The notes: generated by a model not told the origin, from the sequence alone. Shown: positions 8,412-17,452, numbered from the stretch's first letter. The stretch is 64,000 bases of DNA from Oricola indica (GCF_019966595.1 NZ_JAINFJ010000001.1:372001-436000), one strand, 5' to 3'. Made by a program: numbers and translations.

Positions 8412-9862
8412 GTCATGACTCCCTTTATGGCCGGATAGAGCGCCTTGTAGCGCGCATGGGCATCGCCATACGCCGCCGAAAGGCCGCTTTCAGGTTCGTG
8501 AACGCGTTGGATGTCGGGCGGCGTGCAGACGGCTGCCGGATCGGCGCCTTCGGCTGCCATCAGGCCAAGCCGGGCGGCACCGAAAGCCGCACCGAAATCG
8601 CCATCTGCGGGAACTTGCACGGGAACGCCGAGCACCGTCGCCAGCAGCTTCAGCCAATAGGCCGAGCGCGAGCCGCCTCCGACCGCCGTGACGCTGTCGA
8701 GCGAGGTGCCCGCCGCCTGCAGGGCTTCAAGGCAATCGCGGAAAGCGAAGCTGACCCCTTCCAGGACAGAACGCGTCAGCGCGTTCCGGTCGCTTTCATG
8801 GCCAACGCCGACAAAGGCCCCGCGAATGGAGGCGTCGTTATGCGGCGTGCGCTCGCCGCCGAGATACGGCAGGAAGATCACGCCGGACGGCGCGTCGAGG
8901 CTCTCTCCCAGCGCATCCGTCATGTCCGCCGCATCAATACCGGTGATTTTTTCATACCAGTTGAGCGAATCCGTCGCTGACAGGATCACGCCCATCTGGT
9001 GCCACGTGTTCGGCAACGCATGGCAGAAAGCGTGAACCGCGCTTTCCGCGTTCGGCAGATAGGCGTTGTTGGCGGCGAACAACACACCCGACGTTCCGAG
9101 CGAAGCGAAGGCGGAGCCATCATGGATCGTCCCCATGCCGATCGCGGCGGCTGCATTGTCGCCCGCCCCTCCGGCGACCGTGATTCCCGCATTCATGCCG
9201 AAACGCGTCGCGATTTCCGCGCGCAACTGTCCGCCTGCTTCGCTCCCCTCGACGAGCGACGGCATGGCGTCCTCCGAGAGGTCCGTCGCAGAGAGAAGGT
9301 CTGCCGACCATGCCCTCGCGCCGGTATCGAGCCAGCTCGTTCCGGCCGAATCGGACATTTCGGAAATGTGCTCGCCAGTCAGCCAGAGGCGCAGATAATC
9401 CTTCGGCAACAGCACCTTGCGGACTTTAGCGAAAATTTCGGGTTCGTTGTTCTTGACCCAGACCAGCTTGGGCGCGGTGAAGCCCGGAAAGACGATGTTG
9501 CCGGTGATCGAACGAAAGCGCGGATCGGAATCGAGTGCTGCGGCTTCCGCGTGGGAGCGCACATCGTTCCACATGATGCAGGGCCGGAGCACGGTGTCGT
9601 CACCGTCAAGCAGCGTCGCGCCATGCATGTGACCCGACAGGCCTATACCGCGCACGGCCGCCATTTCGGCGGCATGGTCGCGCTTCAGTTCGGACAGCGC
9701 CTGTTCCGTGGCCGCGATCCAGTCGGCGGGATCCTGCTCCGACCAGCCGTGATGCGGCCGCGACAGATCCACCTCGGCGGAAGCCGAATCCACGATTCGC
9801 TGATCATGATCGATGAGAAGCGCCTTGACGCTCGACGTGCCGAGGTCGATTCCGAGATACAT
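8408..9862 (-). CDS. xylB: XylB, xylulokinase
   Basis: FGGY-family kinase of 484 residues that phosphorylates D-xylulose to xylulose 5-phosphate. The N-terminus [18 protein letters not shown] is the phosphate-1 motif of the ASKHA fold, and [14 protein letters not shown] is the adenosine region near the C-terminus. The start at 9862 is chosen over an upstream ATG at 9904 because a near-perfect GGGGAGGAAAC ribosome site precedes it and the length equals that of E. coli XylB. It is the first gene of a minus-strand operon with xylA and hyi. Confidence 0.96.
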   Translation of the reverse strand: MYLGIDLGTSSVKALLIDHDQRIVDSASAEVDLSRPHHGWSEQDPADWIAATEQALSELKRDHAAEMAAVRGIGLSGHMHGATLLDGDDTVLRPCIMWNDVRSHAEAAALDSDPRFRSITGNIVFPGFTAPKLVWVKNNEPEIFAKVRKVLLPKDYLRLWLTGEHISEMSDSAGTSWLDTGARAWSADLLSATDLSEDAMPSLVEGSEAGGQLRAEIATRFGMNAGITVAGGAGDNAAAAIGMGTIHDGSAFASLGTSGVLFAANNAYLPNAESAVHAFCHALPNTWHQMGVILSATDSLNWYEKITGIDAADMTDALGESLDAPSGVIFLPYLGGERTPHNDASIRGAFVGVGHESDRNALTRSVLEGVSFAFRDCLEALQAAGTSLDSVTAVGGGSRSAYWLKLLATVLGVPVQVPADGDFGAAFGAARLGLMAAEGADPAAVCTPPDIQRVHEPESGLSAAYGDAHARYKALYPAIKGVMT

Positions 9863-10106
9863 TGTTTCCTCCCCGGCGCGGTTTCGCGACGTCCGGCCAT
9901 TCAAACGGGTCGCATTCTTTTTTTCAAGGTGTAAAATAAATCAGGTTTCGCCATGCATCGCTCGGCGATGCCCAATTATTAGGCAATGGCAGATCAAAAC
10001 ACCGCTTTGCACATTAAGCTTGCGATTCCGCGCCATTTTTTCCACGATGGCGCCGGGTCGTCCGACCCGTTGACCCGCACCGCCAGAGCCTGTTTCGGGG
10101 GAATTG
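9863..10106. promoter_or_regulatory. Divergent promoter region xylB / ureA with inverted repeat
   Basis: This 244-bp spacer separates the xyl operon (leftward) from ureA (rightward) and is more AT-rich than its flanks around 9920-9945. A perfect inverted repeat GCATCGC-TCG-GCGATGC lies at 9955-9971 and could be a dimeric regulator site; which operon it serves is unknown. No UreD gene fits here. Confidence 0.4.
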
Positions 10107-10409
10107 ATGCAGCTGACACCGCGCGAAAAAGACAAACTCCTCATCGCCATGGCGGCCGAGGTCGCCCGCAAGAGGCTGGCGAGAGGCGTCAAGCTCAACC
10201 ATCCGGAATCCATCGCCCTGATTACCGATTTCGTGGTGGAAGGCGCCCGGGACGGCCGCTCCGTTGCCGACCTCATGGAAGCGGGCGCGCATGTCATCAC
10301 CAGGGACCAGGTGATGGATGGCATCCCAGAGATGATCCACGACATCCAGGTCGAGGCGACATTTCCGGACGGGACCAAGCTCGTCACCGTTCACGAGCCG
10401 ATCCGGTAG
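10107..10409 (+). CDS. ureA: UreA, urease gamma subunit
   Basis: Urease gamma subunit of 100 residues, part of the cytoplasmic (UreABC)3 nickel enzyme that hydrolyses urea to ammonia and carbamate. The sequence begins [20 protein letters not shown] and has the family block [20 protein letters not shown] and ends in VTVHEPIR. The ATG at 10107 is preferred over the adjacent TTG, with a GGGGGAA ribosome site upstream. Unusually, no ureD precedes it; the upstream neighbour is the divergent xyl operon. Confidence 0.97.
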   Translation: MQLTPREKDKLLIAMAAEVARKRLARGVKLNHPESIALITDFVVEGARDGRSVADLMEAGAHVITRDQVMDGIPEMIHDIQVEATFPDGTKLVTVHEPIR

Positions 10410-10433
10410 GCCGATGTACGGACCGAGGAGCCT

Positions 10434-11000
10434 TTGACAGTGCATCAGCACGCCACCATCGCCCGCGCCGTCGCCTACGCCGCAAAGGCGCATGACGGCA
10501 TCGTGCGCGAGGACAGGGGCGACGCCTATTTCAACCACCTCGCGGAAGTGGCGGCGATGTGCGCCGAACTGGAGCCGTTCGACCCGGTTCTGGTAGCCGC
10601 CTGCTACCTGCATGATGCGATCGAGGATACCAATGTCACGGAAGCCGATATCCGCGCAGAGTTCGGCGACGAGATCTCGGAACTGGTGATGGATGTGACC
10701 GACCCGCCGGGCCTCAAGGGCAAGGCACGCCGCGAGCGCCAGGTCACCCACACCGCCGGGGCCGGCCCGCGCGTCAAGAGGTTGAAGCTCGCGGACAAGA
10801 CGTCGAATGTCGAGGAACTGATCGGCCTGCCGGCCAGGCGGTTCCACGCCGGCCCCAACGCCAGATACCTGAAATGGGCGCGTCGCGTCGTCGATGTCTG
10901 CCGTGGCATCGAGCCAAAGCTTGAAGCCCGGTTCGATGCATCCGCCTCCCGGCTCGAAACCGAAATCAAGACCGCAGTCAAGAAATCGAAGGCCGCCTGA
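10434..11000 (+). CDS. HD-domain hydrolase, SpoT/Mesh1-like (small alarmone hydrolase type)
   Basis: A protein of up to 188 residues with a RelA/SpoT-type HD fold. The metal-site elements are in order: FNHLAEVA, then ACYLHDAIEDTNVTEADIRA (HD plus the ED pair), FGDEISELVMDVTD, and KRLKLADKTSNVEE. There is no synthetase domain, so a stand-alone (p)ppGpp or related nucleotide hydrolase of the Mesh1 kind is the best guess; activity is not proven. The start is TTG 10434 or, with better ribosome-site spacing, GTG 10440. It lies between ureA and ureJ, so it is probably co-transcribed with urease. Confidence 0.78.
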   Translation: MTVHQHATIARAVAYAAKAHDGIVREDRGDAYFNHLAEVAAMCAELEPFDPVLVAACYLHDAIEDTNVTEADIRAEFGDEISELVMDVTDPPGLKGKARRERQVTHTAGAGPRVKRLKLADKTSNVEELIGLPARRFHAGPNARYLKWARRVVDVCRGIEPKLEARFDASASRLETEIKTAVKKSKAA

Positions 11001-11023
11001 GCGCCAACCGAAAGGACAACTCG

Positions 11024-11611
11024 ATGAAACGCCTCCTTGTCGCAACCGCCCTGCTCGTAGCTTCCGCCGCGCCGGCATTCGCCCATCTCGATCCGGGCGA
11101 GCACGGTTCGCTGGCCTCCGGCTTCTCGCATCCGCTGTTCGGCGTGGATCATATCCTCGCCATGGTGGCCGTCGGCCTGTGGGCCGCGCTGATCGGCGGG
11201 CGGGCCATCTGGGCCGTGCCGGTGACCTTCGTCACGCTGATGGCGGCAGGCTTCGCGGCATCCTTCGTCGGTCTGCCGCTGCCCTATGTCGAGCCGGTGA
11301 TCCTTGCCTCCATCGTCGCTTTCGGACTGTTGATCGCGCTCGCCGCGCCCATCCCTGTCGAATGGGTGCTTGGAGTGACGGGCTTCTTTGCGGTGTTCCA
11401 CGGCTACGCGCATGGCTCCGAACTCGGATCTGCCGGCGCGCTCGCCTTCGGTGCCGGCTTCGTCGTCGCCACCTCGCTGCTGCATCTTGCCGGCGTCGGT
11501 GTCGGCATCGGGCTTATGCGGCTGTTCGAAGGCCCGAAAGGCCGCATCGCGCTACGGGTCGCCGGCGGCGCGACCGCCGCTTACGGCCTTGCTCTTGCAG
11601 TCGCAGGTTAG
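11024..11611 (+). CDS. ureJ: UreJ/HupE-family membrane protein
   Basis: A 195-residue HupE/UreJ protein with an N-terminal signal sequence (MKRLLVATALLVASAAPAFA) and about six hydrophobic segments. The family signature HLDPGEHGSLASGFSHPLFG with GVDHILAM (His/Asp residues near the membrane) is complete, and FHGYAHGSEL recurs in the second half. The family is regarded as secondary nickel or cobalt permeases, so a role in supplying Ni to urease is likely. It is located between ureA and ureB, as in several rhizobial urease clusters. Confidence 0.9.
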   Translation: MKRLLVATALLVASAAPAFAHLDPGEHGSLASGFSHPLFGVDHILAMVAVGLWAALIGGRAIWAVPVTFVTLMAAGFAASFVGLPLPYVEPVILASIVAFGLLIALAAPIPVEWVLGVTGFFAVFHGYAHGSELGSAGALAFGAGFVVATSLLHLAGVGVGIGLMRLFEGPKGRIALRVAGGATAAYGLALAVAG

Positions 11612-11620
11612 GAGACGTCC

Positions 11621-11926
11621 ATGATCCCCGGAGAAATCATCACCGCCGAAGGCGACATCACGCTCAACGAGGATGCGCCGACCGTCACGCTGAAGGTCGC
11701 CAACACCGGCGACCGCCCGGTCCAGGTCGGTTCGCACTATCATTTCTTCGAGACCAATCCGTCGCTCGATTTCGACCGCGAAAAGGCGCGCGGCATGCGG
11801 CTCGACATCGCGTCGGGCACCGCGGTGCGCTTCGAGCCCGGCCAGGAACGTGACGTGACTCTCGTGCCGCTCACCGGCGACCGCACCGTCTACGGCTTCC
11901 GGCGCGAGGTGATGGGCAAGCTATGA
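11621..11926 (+). CDS. ureB: UreB, urease beta subunit
   Basis: Urease beta subunit of 101 residues. The start [18 protein letters not shown] and the block [19 protein letters not shown] are diagnostic, and the C-terminus [10 protein letters not shown] is intact. It is a separate gene, not fused to ureA, as expected for Proteobacteria. It follows ureJ by 9 bp. Unusually, the alpha subunit gene does not follow: about 1.5 kb with a sulfotransferase-like and an LprI-like gene intervenes. Confidence 0.97.
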   Translation: MIPGEIITAEGDITLNEDAPTVTLKVANTGDRPVQVGSHYHFFETNPSLDFDREKARGMRLDIASGTAVRFEPGQERDVTLVPLTGDRTVYGFRREVMGKL

Positions 11927-11960
11927 TTGCCGTCCGCATCCAGTCCGAAAGGACACCCGG

Positions 11961-12779
11961 ATGAAGGTCTACATCCACGGCGGTTTTCACAAGACCGCGA
12001 CCAGTTCGATTCAGAAACTGCTGACGGAAAACGCACCGCTCGCGCCGAGCGGCTACCGATTTTATGTCTATAGTGAACATCCGCTAGTCCAGGACCTCTA
12101 CAAGCGTCTGTTGTTTTACTGGCGCGTGCCGAGCAGCCTCGCGCTCAGACGCGTGCGTACCGGTCTCGAACTGCTGCGCGAGGACATGGTAAGCCATGAA
12201 ACAAAGACGGCGATCGTCTCTTTCGAGAGCTTGTGCGGTCAGCTTCCAAATCACAGGAATACCGCAAGCATATTCCCGCATGCGAACACAATCCTGAAGG
12301 AGGTCGCGGACGTTTTCGCCGCCGATGAGCCCGTCTTCATGTTCTCGACGCGCAACGCGCGTTCCTGGATCGAGAGCCTGTATTACCATCGTGTGCGCAG
12401 CCGCGGCACCCGCATGAAGCTGGAGGATTTCGCGGCCATCGAGAAATACCGCACTCTAGACTGGGAGAATCTGGTCGATGAAGTGATGAATGACATTCAA
12501 GCGCCCTGTCATGTCGTGGCGATGGAGGACGATCTCAAATCGCCGCTGGGGCCGGGAAGCGCCATCCTGTCGATCATCAGCCCCGACGGAAAATTGACGG
12601 CAAACTGGAAACCGGTCGAGCGACGCAAGCCGAGACCGGACAGCCGCGTAATCGAACTCGGGGAGCGCTGGTGGATGATGCTGCTTCCCCGCTTCCTGCG
12701 GAGAAGGATCATGCGGACCTACATGCGCCGGCTGAAGCGAGGCGATGGAATGGCAACACTGAACGCGCGGAGTAGCTGA
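11961..12779 (+). CDS. Sulfotransferase-like P-loop protein
   Basis: A 272-residue protein whose N-terminus IHGGFHKTATSSIQKLL matches the 5'-phosphosulfate (PAPS) binding loop of bacterial sulfotransferases. A later segment FMFSTRNARSWIESLYYHRV resembles the 3'-phosphate binding region with its Arg. No signal peptide is seen, so it is probably cytoplasmic. The C-terminal third is Arg-rich. The substrate is unknown. It is inserted between ureB and lprI-like/ureC in the same direction, with a 34-bp gap after ureB. It could also be a P-loop protein of another activity, but the sulfotransferase fold is the best match. Confidence 0.7.
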   Translation: MKVYIHGGFHKTATSSIQKLLTENAPLAPSGYRFYVYSEHPLVQDLYKRLLFYWRVPSSLALRRVRTGLELLREDMVSHETKTAIVSFESLCGQLPNHRNTASIFPHANTILKEVADVFAADEPVFMFSTRNARSWIESLYYHRVRSRGTRMKLEDFAAIEKYRTLDWENLVDEVMNDIQAPCHVVAMEDDLKSPLGPGSAILSIISPDGKLTANWKPVERRKPRPDSRVIELGERWWMMLLPRFLRRRIMRTYMRRLKRGDGMATLNARSS

Positions 12780-12784
12780 GGTTG

Positions 12785-13252
12785 ATGCAAGGCGGCAATC
12801 AGATCGACAGACCGTTCCGCCGCGTGCGACGCGCGATGCAGCGCGTCCCGACATGGCTGTCCATGGTATTGGTTTCGATCCCGGCGGCCGCCCACGCACA
12901 GGACTGGGATTGCGCCGACGCCGACAATCTGCCGCAACAGGGCATGAACTACTGCGCCTACCAGGAATGGCAGGAAACCGATGCCACGTTGAACGCGATC
13001 TGGCCGGATGTGCGCGCCCGGATGGCGGCAATGGACGCGGAAAGCAGCGAGCATTTTCCCGAACAGGCGAATGGCGCGGAGAACCTGCTCAAGGCGCAGC
13101 GCGCCTGGATCGACTATCGCGACGGTCAATGCGAGGCGGAGGGCGCGCAATTCGCGGGCGGCTCGATCAGGCCCCTGATCACCTTTTCCTGCAAGGCGAC
13201 GATGACGCAAAGGCGCATCGAAGAGCTGCGCGGGCTTATGGAGACCTACTGA
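12785..13252 (+). CDS. LprI/DUF1311-family exported protein
   Basis: A small exported protein of about 155 residues. A basic N-terminus leads into a hydrophobic stretch ending SIPAAAHAQD, a likely signal cleavage site. The mature part shows the LprI pattern: a Cys, then MNYCAYQEWQETDATLNAIW, then AQRAWIDYRDGQCEAEG, and a final Cys in FSCKATMTQRRIEEL. LprI of Mycobacterium inhibits lysozyme; proteobacterial members are mostly uncharacterised. The start may instead be ATG 12836, nearer to the signal peptide. It follows the sulfotransferase-like gene by a few bases and precedes ureC. Confidence 0.78.
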   Translation: MQGGNQIDRPFRRVRRAMQRVPTWLSMVLVSIPAAAHAQDWDCADADNLPQQGMNYCAYQEWQETDATLNAIWPDVRARMAAMDAESSEHFPEQANGAENLLKAQRAWIDYRDGQCEAEGAQFAGGSIRPLITFSCKATMTQRRIEELRGLMETY

Positions 13253-13431
13253 TGCCGAAACCGGCGCAGCGACAATCCAAAAAGTCCGTGCGGACGCCGA
13301 TACCGACACGGTCGATACGATCGACCGTCATGCCGCAACCCTACCGCTCTGTGAAACCGTTGACTTCGAGCACCACGACTCCACCGACGGGTTTGACACT
13401 TGCGATGAACGCGTCGTTCACATGCGACTGA
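13252..13431 (+). CDS. Small overlapping ORF of doubtful coding status
   Basis: A 59-codon frame whose ATG overlaps the lprI stop (ATGA), which would allow coupled translation. The product would be basic and Ser/Thr/Pro-rich with no recognisable domain. A second frame of the same stretch, about 13249-13437, is open and has a more coding-like third-position pattern but lacks a start codon. The stretch may be a decayed or frameshifted small gene rather than a functional one. Confidence 0.25.
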   Translation: MPKPAQRQSKKSVRTPIPTRSIRSTVMPQPYRSVKPLTSSTTTPPTGLTLAMNASFTCD

Positions 13432-13461
13432 CACTCCACTGACGAAAGAGGGACGAAATCC

Positions 13462-15174
13462 ATGCCCGCCAAGATTTCCCGCGCCGCCTATGCCGACATG
13501 TTCGGCCCGACAACCGGCGACAAGGTTCGCCTCGCCGACACCGAACTCTTCATTGAGGTCGAGGACGATTTCACCGTCTATGGCGAGGAAGTGAAGTTCG
13601 GTGGCGGCAAGGTCATCCGCGACGGCATGGGCCAGAGCCAGACGACACGCATGAACGGCGCGGTCGATACTGTCATCACCAATGCGCTGGTTGTCGATCA
13701 CACCGGCATCTACAAGGCCGATATCGGCCTGAAGGATGGGCGCATCCATTCGATCGGCAAGGCGGGCAATCCCGACACCCAGCCCGGGATCGACATCATC
13801 ATCGGGCCCGGCACGGAGGCGATTGCCGGCGAAGGCAAGATTCTGACCGCCGGCGGCTTCGACGCACATATTCACTACATCTGCCCGCAGCAGATCGAGG
13901 AAGCGCTGATGAGCGGGCTGACCACCATGCTTGGCGGCGGCACCGGCCCGGCTCACGGCACGCTGGCCACCACCTGCACACCCGGCCCCTGGCATATCGG
14001 CCGCATGATTCAGTCCGCGGACGCCTTCCCCATGAACCTGGCCTTCTCGGGCAAGGGCAATGCGGCCCTGCCCGGCGCGCTCAAGGAGATGATCGTCGGC
14101 GGCGCCTGCTCGCTGAAGCTGCACGAGGATTGGGGCACGACGCCCGGCGCAATCCACAACTGCCTGTCGGTCGCCGACGATTACGACGTGCAGGTGATGA
14201 TCCATACCGACACGCTCAACGAGAGCGGGTTCGTCGAATCGACCGTCGAGGCCATCGCGGGACGCACGATCCACGCCTTCCACACGGAGGGCGCCGGCGG
14301 CGGCCATGCGCCGGACATCATAAAGGTCTGCGGACTGTCCAACATCATCCCGTCATCAACCAACCCGACGCGTCCCTACACGGTCAACACGGTGGACGAG
14401 CATCTCGACATGCTGATGGTCTGCCACCACCTCGACGCCCAGATCCCCGAAGACGTCGCCTTTGCGGAAAGTCGAATCCGCAAGGAAACCATCGCGGCTG
14501 AAGACATCCTGCACGACATGGGCGCGTTCTCGATCATCGCGTCGGACAGCCAGGCGATGGGCCGCGTCGGCGAGGTCATCATCCGCACCTGGCAGACCGC
14601 CGACAAGATGAAGCGCCAGCGCGGTCGCCTGCCCGAGGAAAGCGGCCAGAACGACAATTTCCGCGTGCGCCGCTACATCGCAAAATACACCATCAACCCG
14701 GCCATCGCGCATGGTATGTCGGCCGAAATCGGCTCCATCGAGGTCGGCAAGCGCGCCGACCTGGTACTCTGGAACCCCGCCTTCTTCGGCGCGAAGCCCG
14801 ACATGGTGCTGATCGGCGGGTCCATTGCCGCCGCACCCATGGGCGATCCGAACGCCTCGATCCCGACGCCGCAGCCGGTGCATTACCGCTACATGTTCGG
14901 CGCCTACGGAAAGGCGCTGACCAATTCCTCCGTCGTGTTCACCTCCAACGCGGCGCTGGATGCCGGTCTTGGCGACATGCTGGGCATCGACAAGGAGCTG
15001 GTGGCGGTGGAAAACACCCGCAGCGGCATTTCCAAGGCATCGATGGTGCTCAACGACCTGACCCCGGAGATCGAGGTCGATCCCGAGACATACGAAGTGC
15101 GCGCCAATGGCGAATTGCTGACCTGCGAACCGGCAACGGAACTGCCGATGGCACAGCGGTATTTCCTGTTCTAG
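13462..15174 (+). CDS. ureC: UreC, urease alpha (catalytic) subunit
   Basis: Catalytic subunit of 570 residues with the dinickel site. Visible active-site elements are [14 protein letters not shown] (two Ni-binding His), [11 protein letters not shown] with the Lys to be carbamylated at about residue 219, [26 protein letters not shown], the flap Cys-His in MLMVCHHLD (about C321, H322), and [12 protein letters not shown] with the Ni-binding Asp. Everything needed for catalysis is present. A GAGGGACGAAATCC leader gives a ribosome site. The gene is separated from ureB by about 1.5 kb and from ureE by 2.3 kb. Confidence 0.98.
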   Translation: MPAKISRAAYADMFGPTTGDKVRLADTELFIEVEDDFTVYGEEVKFGGGKVIRDGMGQSQTTRMNGAVDTVITNALVVDHTGIYKADIGLKDGRIHSIGKAGNPDTQPGIDIIIGPGTEAIAGEGKILTAGGFDAHIHYICPQQIEEALMSGLTTMLGGGTGPAHGTLATTCTPGPWHIGRMIQSADAFPMNLAFSGKGNAALPGALKEMIVGGACSLKLHEDWGTTPGAIHNCLSVADDYDVQVMIHTDTLNESGFVESTVEAIAGRTIHAFHTEGAGGGHAPDIIKVCGLSNIIPSSTNPTRPYTVNTVDEHLDMLMVCHHLDAQIPEDVAFAESRIRKETIAAEDILHDMGAFSIIASDSQAMGRVGEVIIRTWQTADKMKRQRGRLPEESGQNDNFRVRRYIAKYTINPAIAHGMSAEIGSIEVGKRADLVLWNPAFFGAKPDMVLIGGSIAAAPMGDPNASIPTPQPVHYRYMFGAYGKALTNSSVVFTSNAALDAGLGDMLGIDKELVAVENTRSGISKASMVLNDLTPEIEVDPETYEVRANGELLTCEPATELPMAQRYFLF

Positions 15175-15278
15175 TGCAATTCAGTTTTTTGGATTGAAAC
15201 ATCAGCAGCGGGACGCCCATTCGAGCCGAAGGCGAGAGGCAGCGCATTCGATTCTGTAGCAACCTAGAATGCACTAGA
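15170..15278. repeat. Possible palindromic intergenic element after ureC
   Basis: A 109-bp stretch bounded by a 9-bp inverted repeat: TCTAGTGCA at 15170-15178, which includes the ureC stop codon, and TGCACTAGA at 15270-15278. An inner inverted repeat GCATTC / GAATGC lies at 15244-15249 and 15267-15272. This is the style of short palindromic mosaic elements found between genes in Rhizobiales. I cannot confirm other copies. Confidence 0.4.
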
Positions 15279-15679
15279 TCGGCATTTCTGCCCAGAAGCC
15301 CGCAGGACGGGCCAGTAACGCCACCGGCCGGTCTCTCCATGTGGCTATCGTAAGGTTTCGCCATGTCGAAACACCGCGCAGTCTGGCAATTGCACTCAGG
15401 AGTCCGATCGCGGATAATCTTTCCCGGAGCGACGCTAGATGATCTTTCACAATCACCGGGCCATCGATCTCCGTCCGGGCAAAGCCGCAGGAACTTCTAT
15501 CGGAAAAATGTTGCAGGCTTTCTTGGTCTCCGCCGGAGATAGGCAACCGAGGAGGAAAATGCTCTCTTGATCGCAACCGACTGCGGATCCGTCCCGACTG
15601 ACAGGTCAGCGAACGGCACTTCGACCACGGAAAAGGCCCTGGGTGGGAACGAAGTGACCACTCCGTGCGCGGTTTCATC
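15279..15679. other. Gene-free stretch, possible gene remnant on minus strand
   Basis: About 400 bp without a convincing gene. A minus-strand frame is open across it, but its only start lies inside the next gene on the other strand. The translated part (for example VIVKDHLASLRERLSAIGLL) resembles no family I recognise. The base composition is less GC-rich than in the flanking genes. No clear terminator or promoter is seen. Confidence 0.4.
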
Positions 15680-16450
15680 ATGACAATCCGCTTCGTGACC
15701 CGGAAGGATCTGCTCACGCGCCACGACGTGCTCGCCGCATATATGCGCTCATGGCAAGCGGCCATGTACGACCCGGAACCGCATCTGGTTGCCGCCGGAG
15801 ACCACGCGTGGCTTGGCGACGACGCTGAAGAGCCTGTGGTTCTGTCGGCGGAACAGGCGGACGCAATGAATGGAGAAACCATCGCCTCCTTCATGGCGCT
15901 TTGCGACGAATTTCAGGGCGAACCTCCGCGCCTCGACTACGCGGGCCGCCTCGTCGCCGAAACAGACTCTTCATCCTTCGAAGACTTCACCGACCGGATC
16001 GGAGGGCTTTTCTCCGACTTTGCGCAAAGGGTCGGCTGGAACCATATCCTGCTGATCACAGAAGCCAGACGGCCGCTGCTGGCGCGCGAGCTGGACCATC
16101 CACCGGCCGCCGCGGCCGCCAACGCGCTCATCGAGCTCGGCTTCACCCGCGCATTCGATGGAGGCATCGTCTGCGACCCCAACGATCTGAGCCGGCTGCT
16201 GCCACATTTCTTCCGCATCGCGCGTGCGGACGGGTCCGCGCCGGCGATGCTGATGACCGCGCAAGGCTCACGCGCCGTCGCAACACCCTGCAAATACGGC
16301 AATCTCCATTTCGAGATCTATGACCCGGTTGAACGGGACGCGATCGCCGAGGCACTGGGAAAATCAGGCTTCCTTCTCGCACCCGACGGAGAGTGCGTGG
16401 AACGCTTTTCCCGTGATGGCACTATCGAAGGGCGCTCCTTCCGGATTTGA
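15680..16450 (+). CDS. Hypothetical protein
   Basis: A protein of 256 residues from the ATG at 15680 (GTG 15665 is an alternative). I do not recognise a family. It is acidic overall, has no signal peptide or membrane segment, and contains an Ala-rich helix-like centre (HPPAAAAANALIELGF). The coding bias looks genuine. It stands between ureC and ureE in the same direction, but after a 0.5-kb gap and without a strong ribosome site, so it is probably not part of the urease machinery. Confidence 0.6.
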   Translation: MTIRFVTRKDLLTRHDVLAAYMRSWQAAMYDPEPHLVAAGDHAWLGDDAEEPVVLSAEQADAMNGETIASFMALCDEFQGEPPRLDYAGRLVAETDSSSFEDFTDRIGGLFSDFAQRVGWNHILLITEARRPLLARELDHPPAAAAANALIELGFTRAFDGGIVCDPNDLSRLLPHFFRIARADGSAPAMLMTAQGSRAVATPCKYGNLHFEIYDPVERDAIAEALGKSGFLLAPDGECVERFSRDGTIEGRSFRI

Positions 16451-16520
16451 GTCACGTCAATTCCGGCGCCGCCACATTCTGTCACTAGATAAGCAGCGTA
16501 AACGAACCAAGGAGGTCCTC

Positions 16521-16967
16521 ATGTCGGATATCAAGCTCAACAACAATGGCTGGCTGGTGATCGCCGATGGCGAAAAGGCGCTGTTCCTGCGCAATGACGG
16601 CGACGAGAAATTTCCCAATCTCACCGTCTTCCGCGAATTCGAACACGAAAATCCCGCCACCCGCGAACAGGGCACCGACAAGCCGGGCCGGTTGAATGAC
16701 GGCGGCGGCTCGCATCGCAGCGCAGTTCAGGAGACCGACTGGCACCGGATCGAAAAGGACCGCTTCGCGCATGAAATCGCCGATCGTCTCTACAAGCACG
16801 CCCACAAGGGCAGCTTCTCCGAGATCGTCCTTGTCGCCGCGCCGGCGGTCCTCGGCGAATTGCGCAAGGAGATGCACAAGGAGGTTCAGGCCAAGATCGT
16901 CGCCGATGTATCCAAGGACCTGACCGGCCATCCCGTCCACGAGATCGAAAAGCTGGTGCTGGGCTGA
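16521..16967 (+). CDS. Host-attachment family protein
   Basis: A 148-residue protein of the family named protein required for attachment to host cells. The family pattern is visible: WLVIADGEKALFLRNDGDEK near the N-terminus, a central NPATREQGTDKPGR with Ser/His-rich loop, and EIVLVAAPAVLGELRKEMHK in the C-terminal half, with VSKDLTGHPVHEIEKLV at the end. A perfect AAGGAGG ribosome site sets the start. The fold resembles eRF1 domain / mRNA-surveillance folds in some annotations; the true function is unknown. It is followed by a strong hairpin, so it appears to be an independent unit inside the urease region. Confidence 0.85.
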   Translation: MSDIKLNNNGWLVIADGEKALFLRNDGDEKFPNLTVFREFEHENPATREQGTDKPGRLNDGGGSHRSAVQETDWHRIEKDRFAHEIADRLYKHAHKGSFSEIVLVAAPAVLGELRKEMHKEVQAKIVADVSKDLTGHPVHEIEKLVLG

Positions 16968-17005
16968 ACCGCGCGCGAGACGCGCCATCCCTTCCGGCCA
17001 ATGGT

Positions 17006-17039
17006 TGCCGTCACGCCTCCAGTCTATGGCGTGACGGCA
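17006..17039 (+). terminator. Perfect 12-bp hairpin downstream of the attachment-protein gene
   Basis: TGCCGTCACGCC pairs perfectly with GGCGTGACGGCA across a 10-nt loop, starting 39 bp after the stop codon. There is no T-tract, so it may end transcription with Rho or act as an mRNA 3' stabiliser. Function is inferred. Confidence 0.5.
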
Positions 17040-17239
17040 CGTCGGCCACGTCGTGTGTGGCGACGATCGTATTGCTGATCCTGCTCGTGCCCTGGTCGTT
17101 TCGGCGCGGGCGAACTGCGCATTTGCGGCAGAGCTGAAGCGACCCATCCAAATATGCATGGCAGCCACGCCGCTGACGCATTTGTTGCAGCGCAACAATG
17201 CGCCTATGTTCGACACAGGCAATATTCCGGAGGGCCATC

Positions 17240-17416
17240 ATGACCGTAAAATCCCGCACTTTCTTCTCGTCGTTCGGCAACGCCGTTTCAGGCCTCGTCA
17301 ATTCCGTGGCTGTCGCCCGCGAAATGAATGGCCTTTACGACACGCCCGAAGCCGTATTCCGCGCACGCGGCACCACCCGCGATGCGGCGATGCGCGCAGC
17401 GATGAAGCGCCTCTGA
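17240..17416 (+). CDS. Small DUF1127-like protein
   Basis: A 58-residue protein starting at an ATG preceded by GGAGGG. The C-terminal half, TPEAVFRARGTTRDAAMRAA, resembles the end of DUF1127-like small proteins, which finish with an R-x-x-L-x-R-x-G pattern. Such proteins are common in Alphaproteobacteria and are linked to RNA turnover and phosphate or stress responses in a few species. The role here is unknown. It is flanked by hairpins on both sides, suggesting a monocistronic unit. Confidence 0.65.
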   Translation: MTVKSRTFFSSFGNAVSGLVNSVAVAREMNGLYDTPEAVFRARGTTRDAAMRAAMKRL

Positions 17417-17432
17417 TCGACGCCATGACGCA

Positions 17433-17452
17433 GGGCGGGAAAATTCCCGCCC
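17433..17452 (+). terminator. Hairpin downstream of the DUF1127-like gene
   Basis: GGGCGGGAA pairs with TTCCCGCCC around a 2-base centre, 17 bp after the stop. It is followed by GTTGCC with no long T-tract, so it is a probable but weak intrinsic terminator. Confidence 0.5.

Noticed and set aside
10014-11485. Long minus-strand frames opposite ureA, the HD gene and ureJ
   Set aside because: Mirror frames of well-supported genes; products are Arg/Gly-rich with no motif.
12853-13431. 192-codon plus-strand frame overlapping the lprI-like gene
   Set aside because: Most of it is an out-of-frame shadow of the LprI-like gene; only its last 59 codons are kept as a doubtful small ORF.
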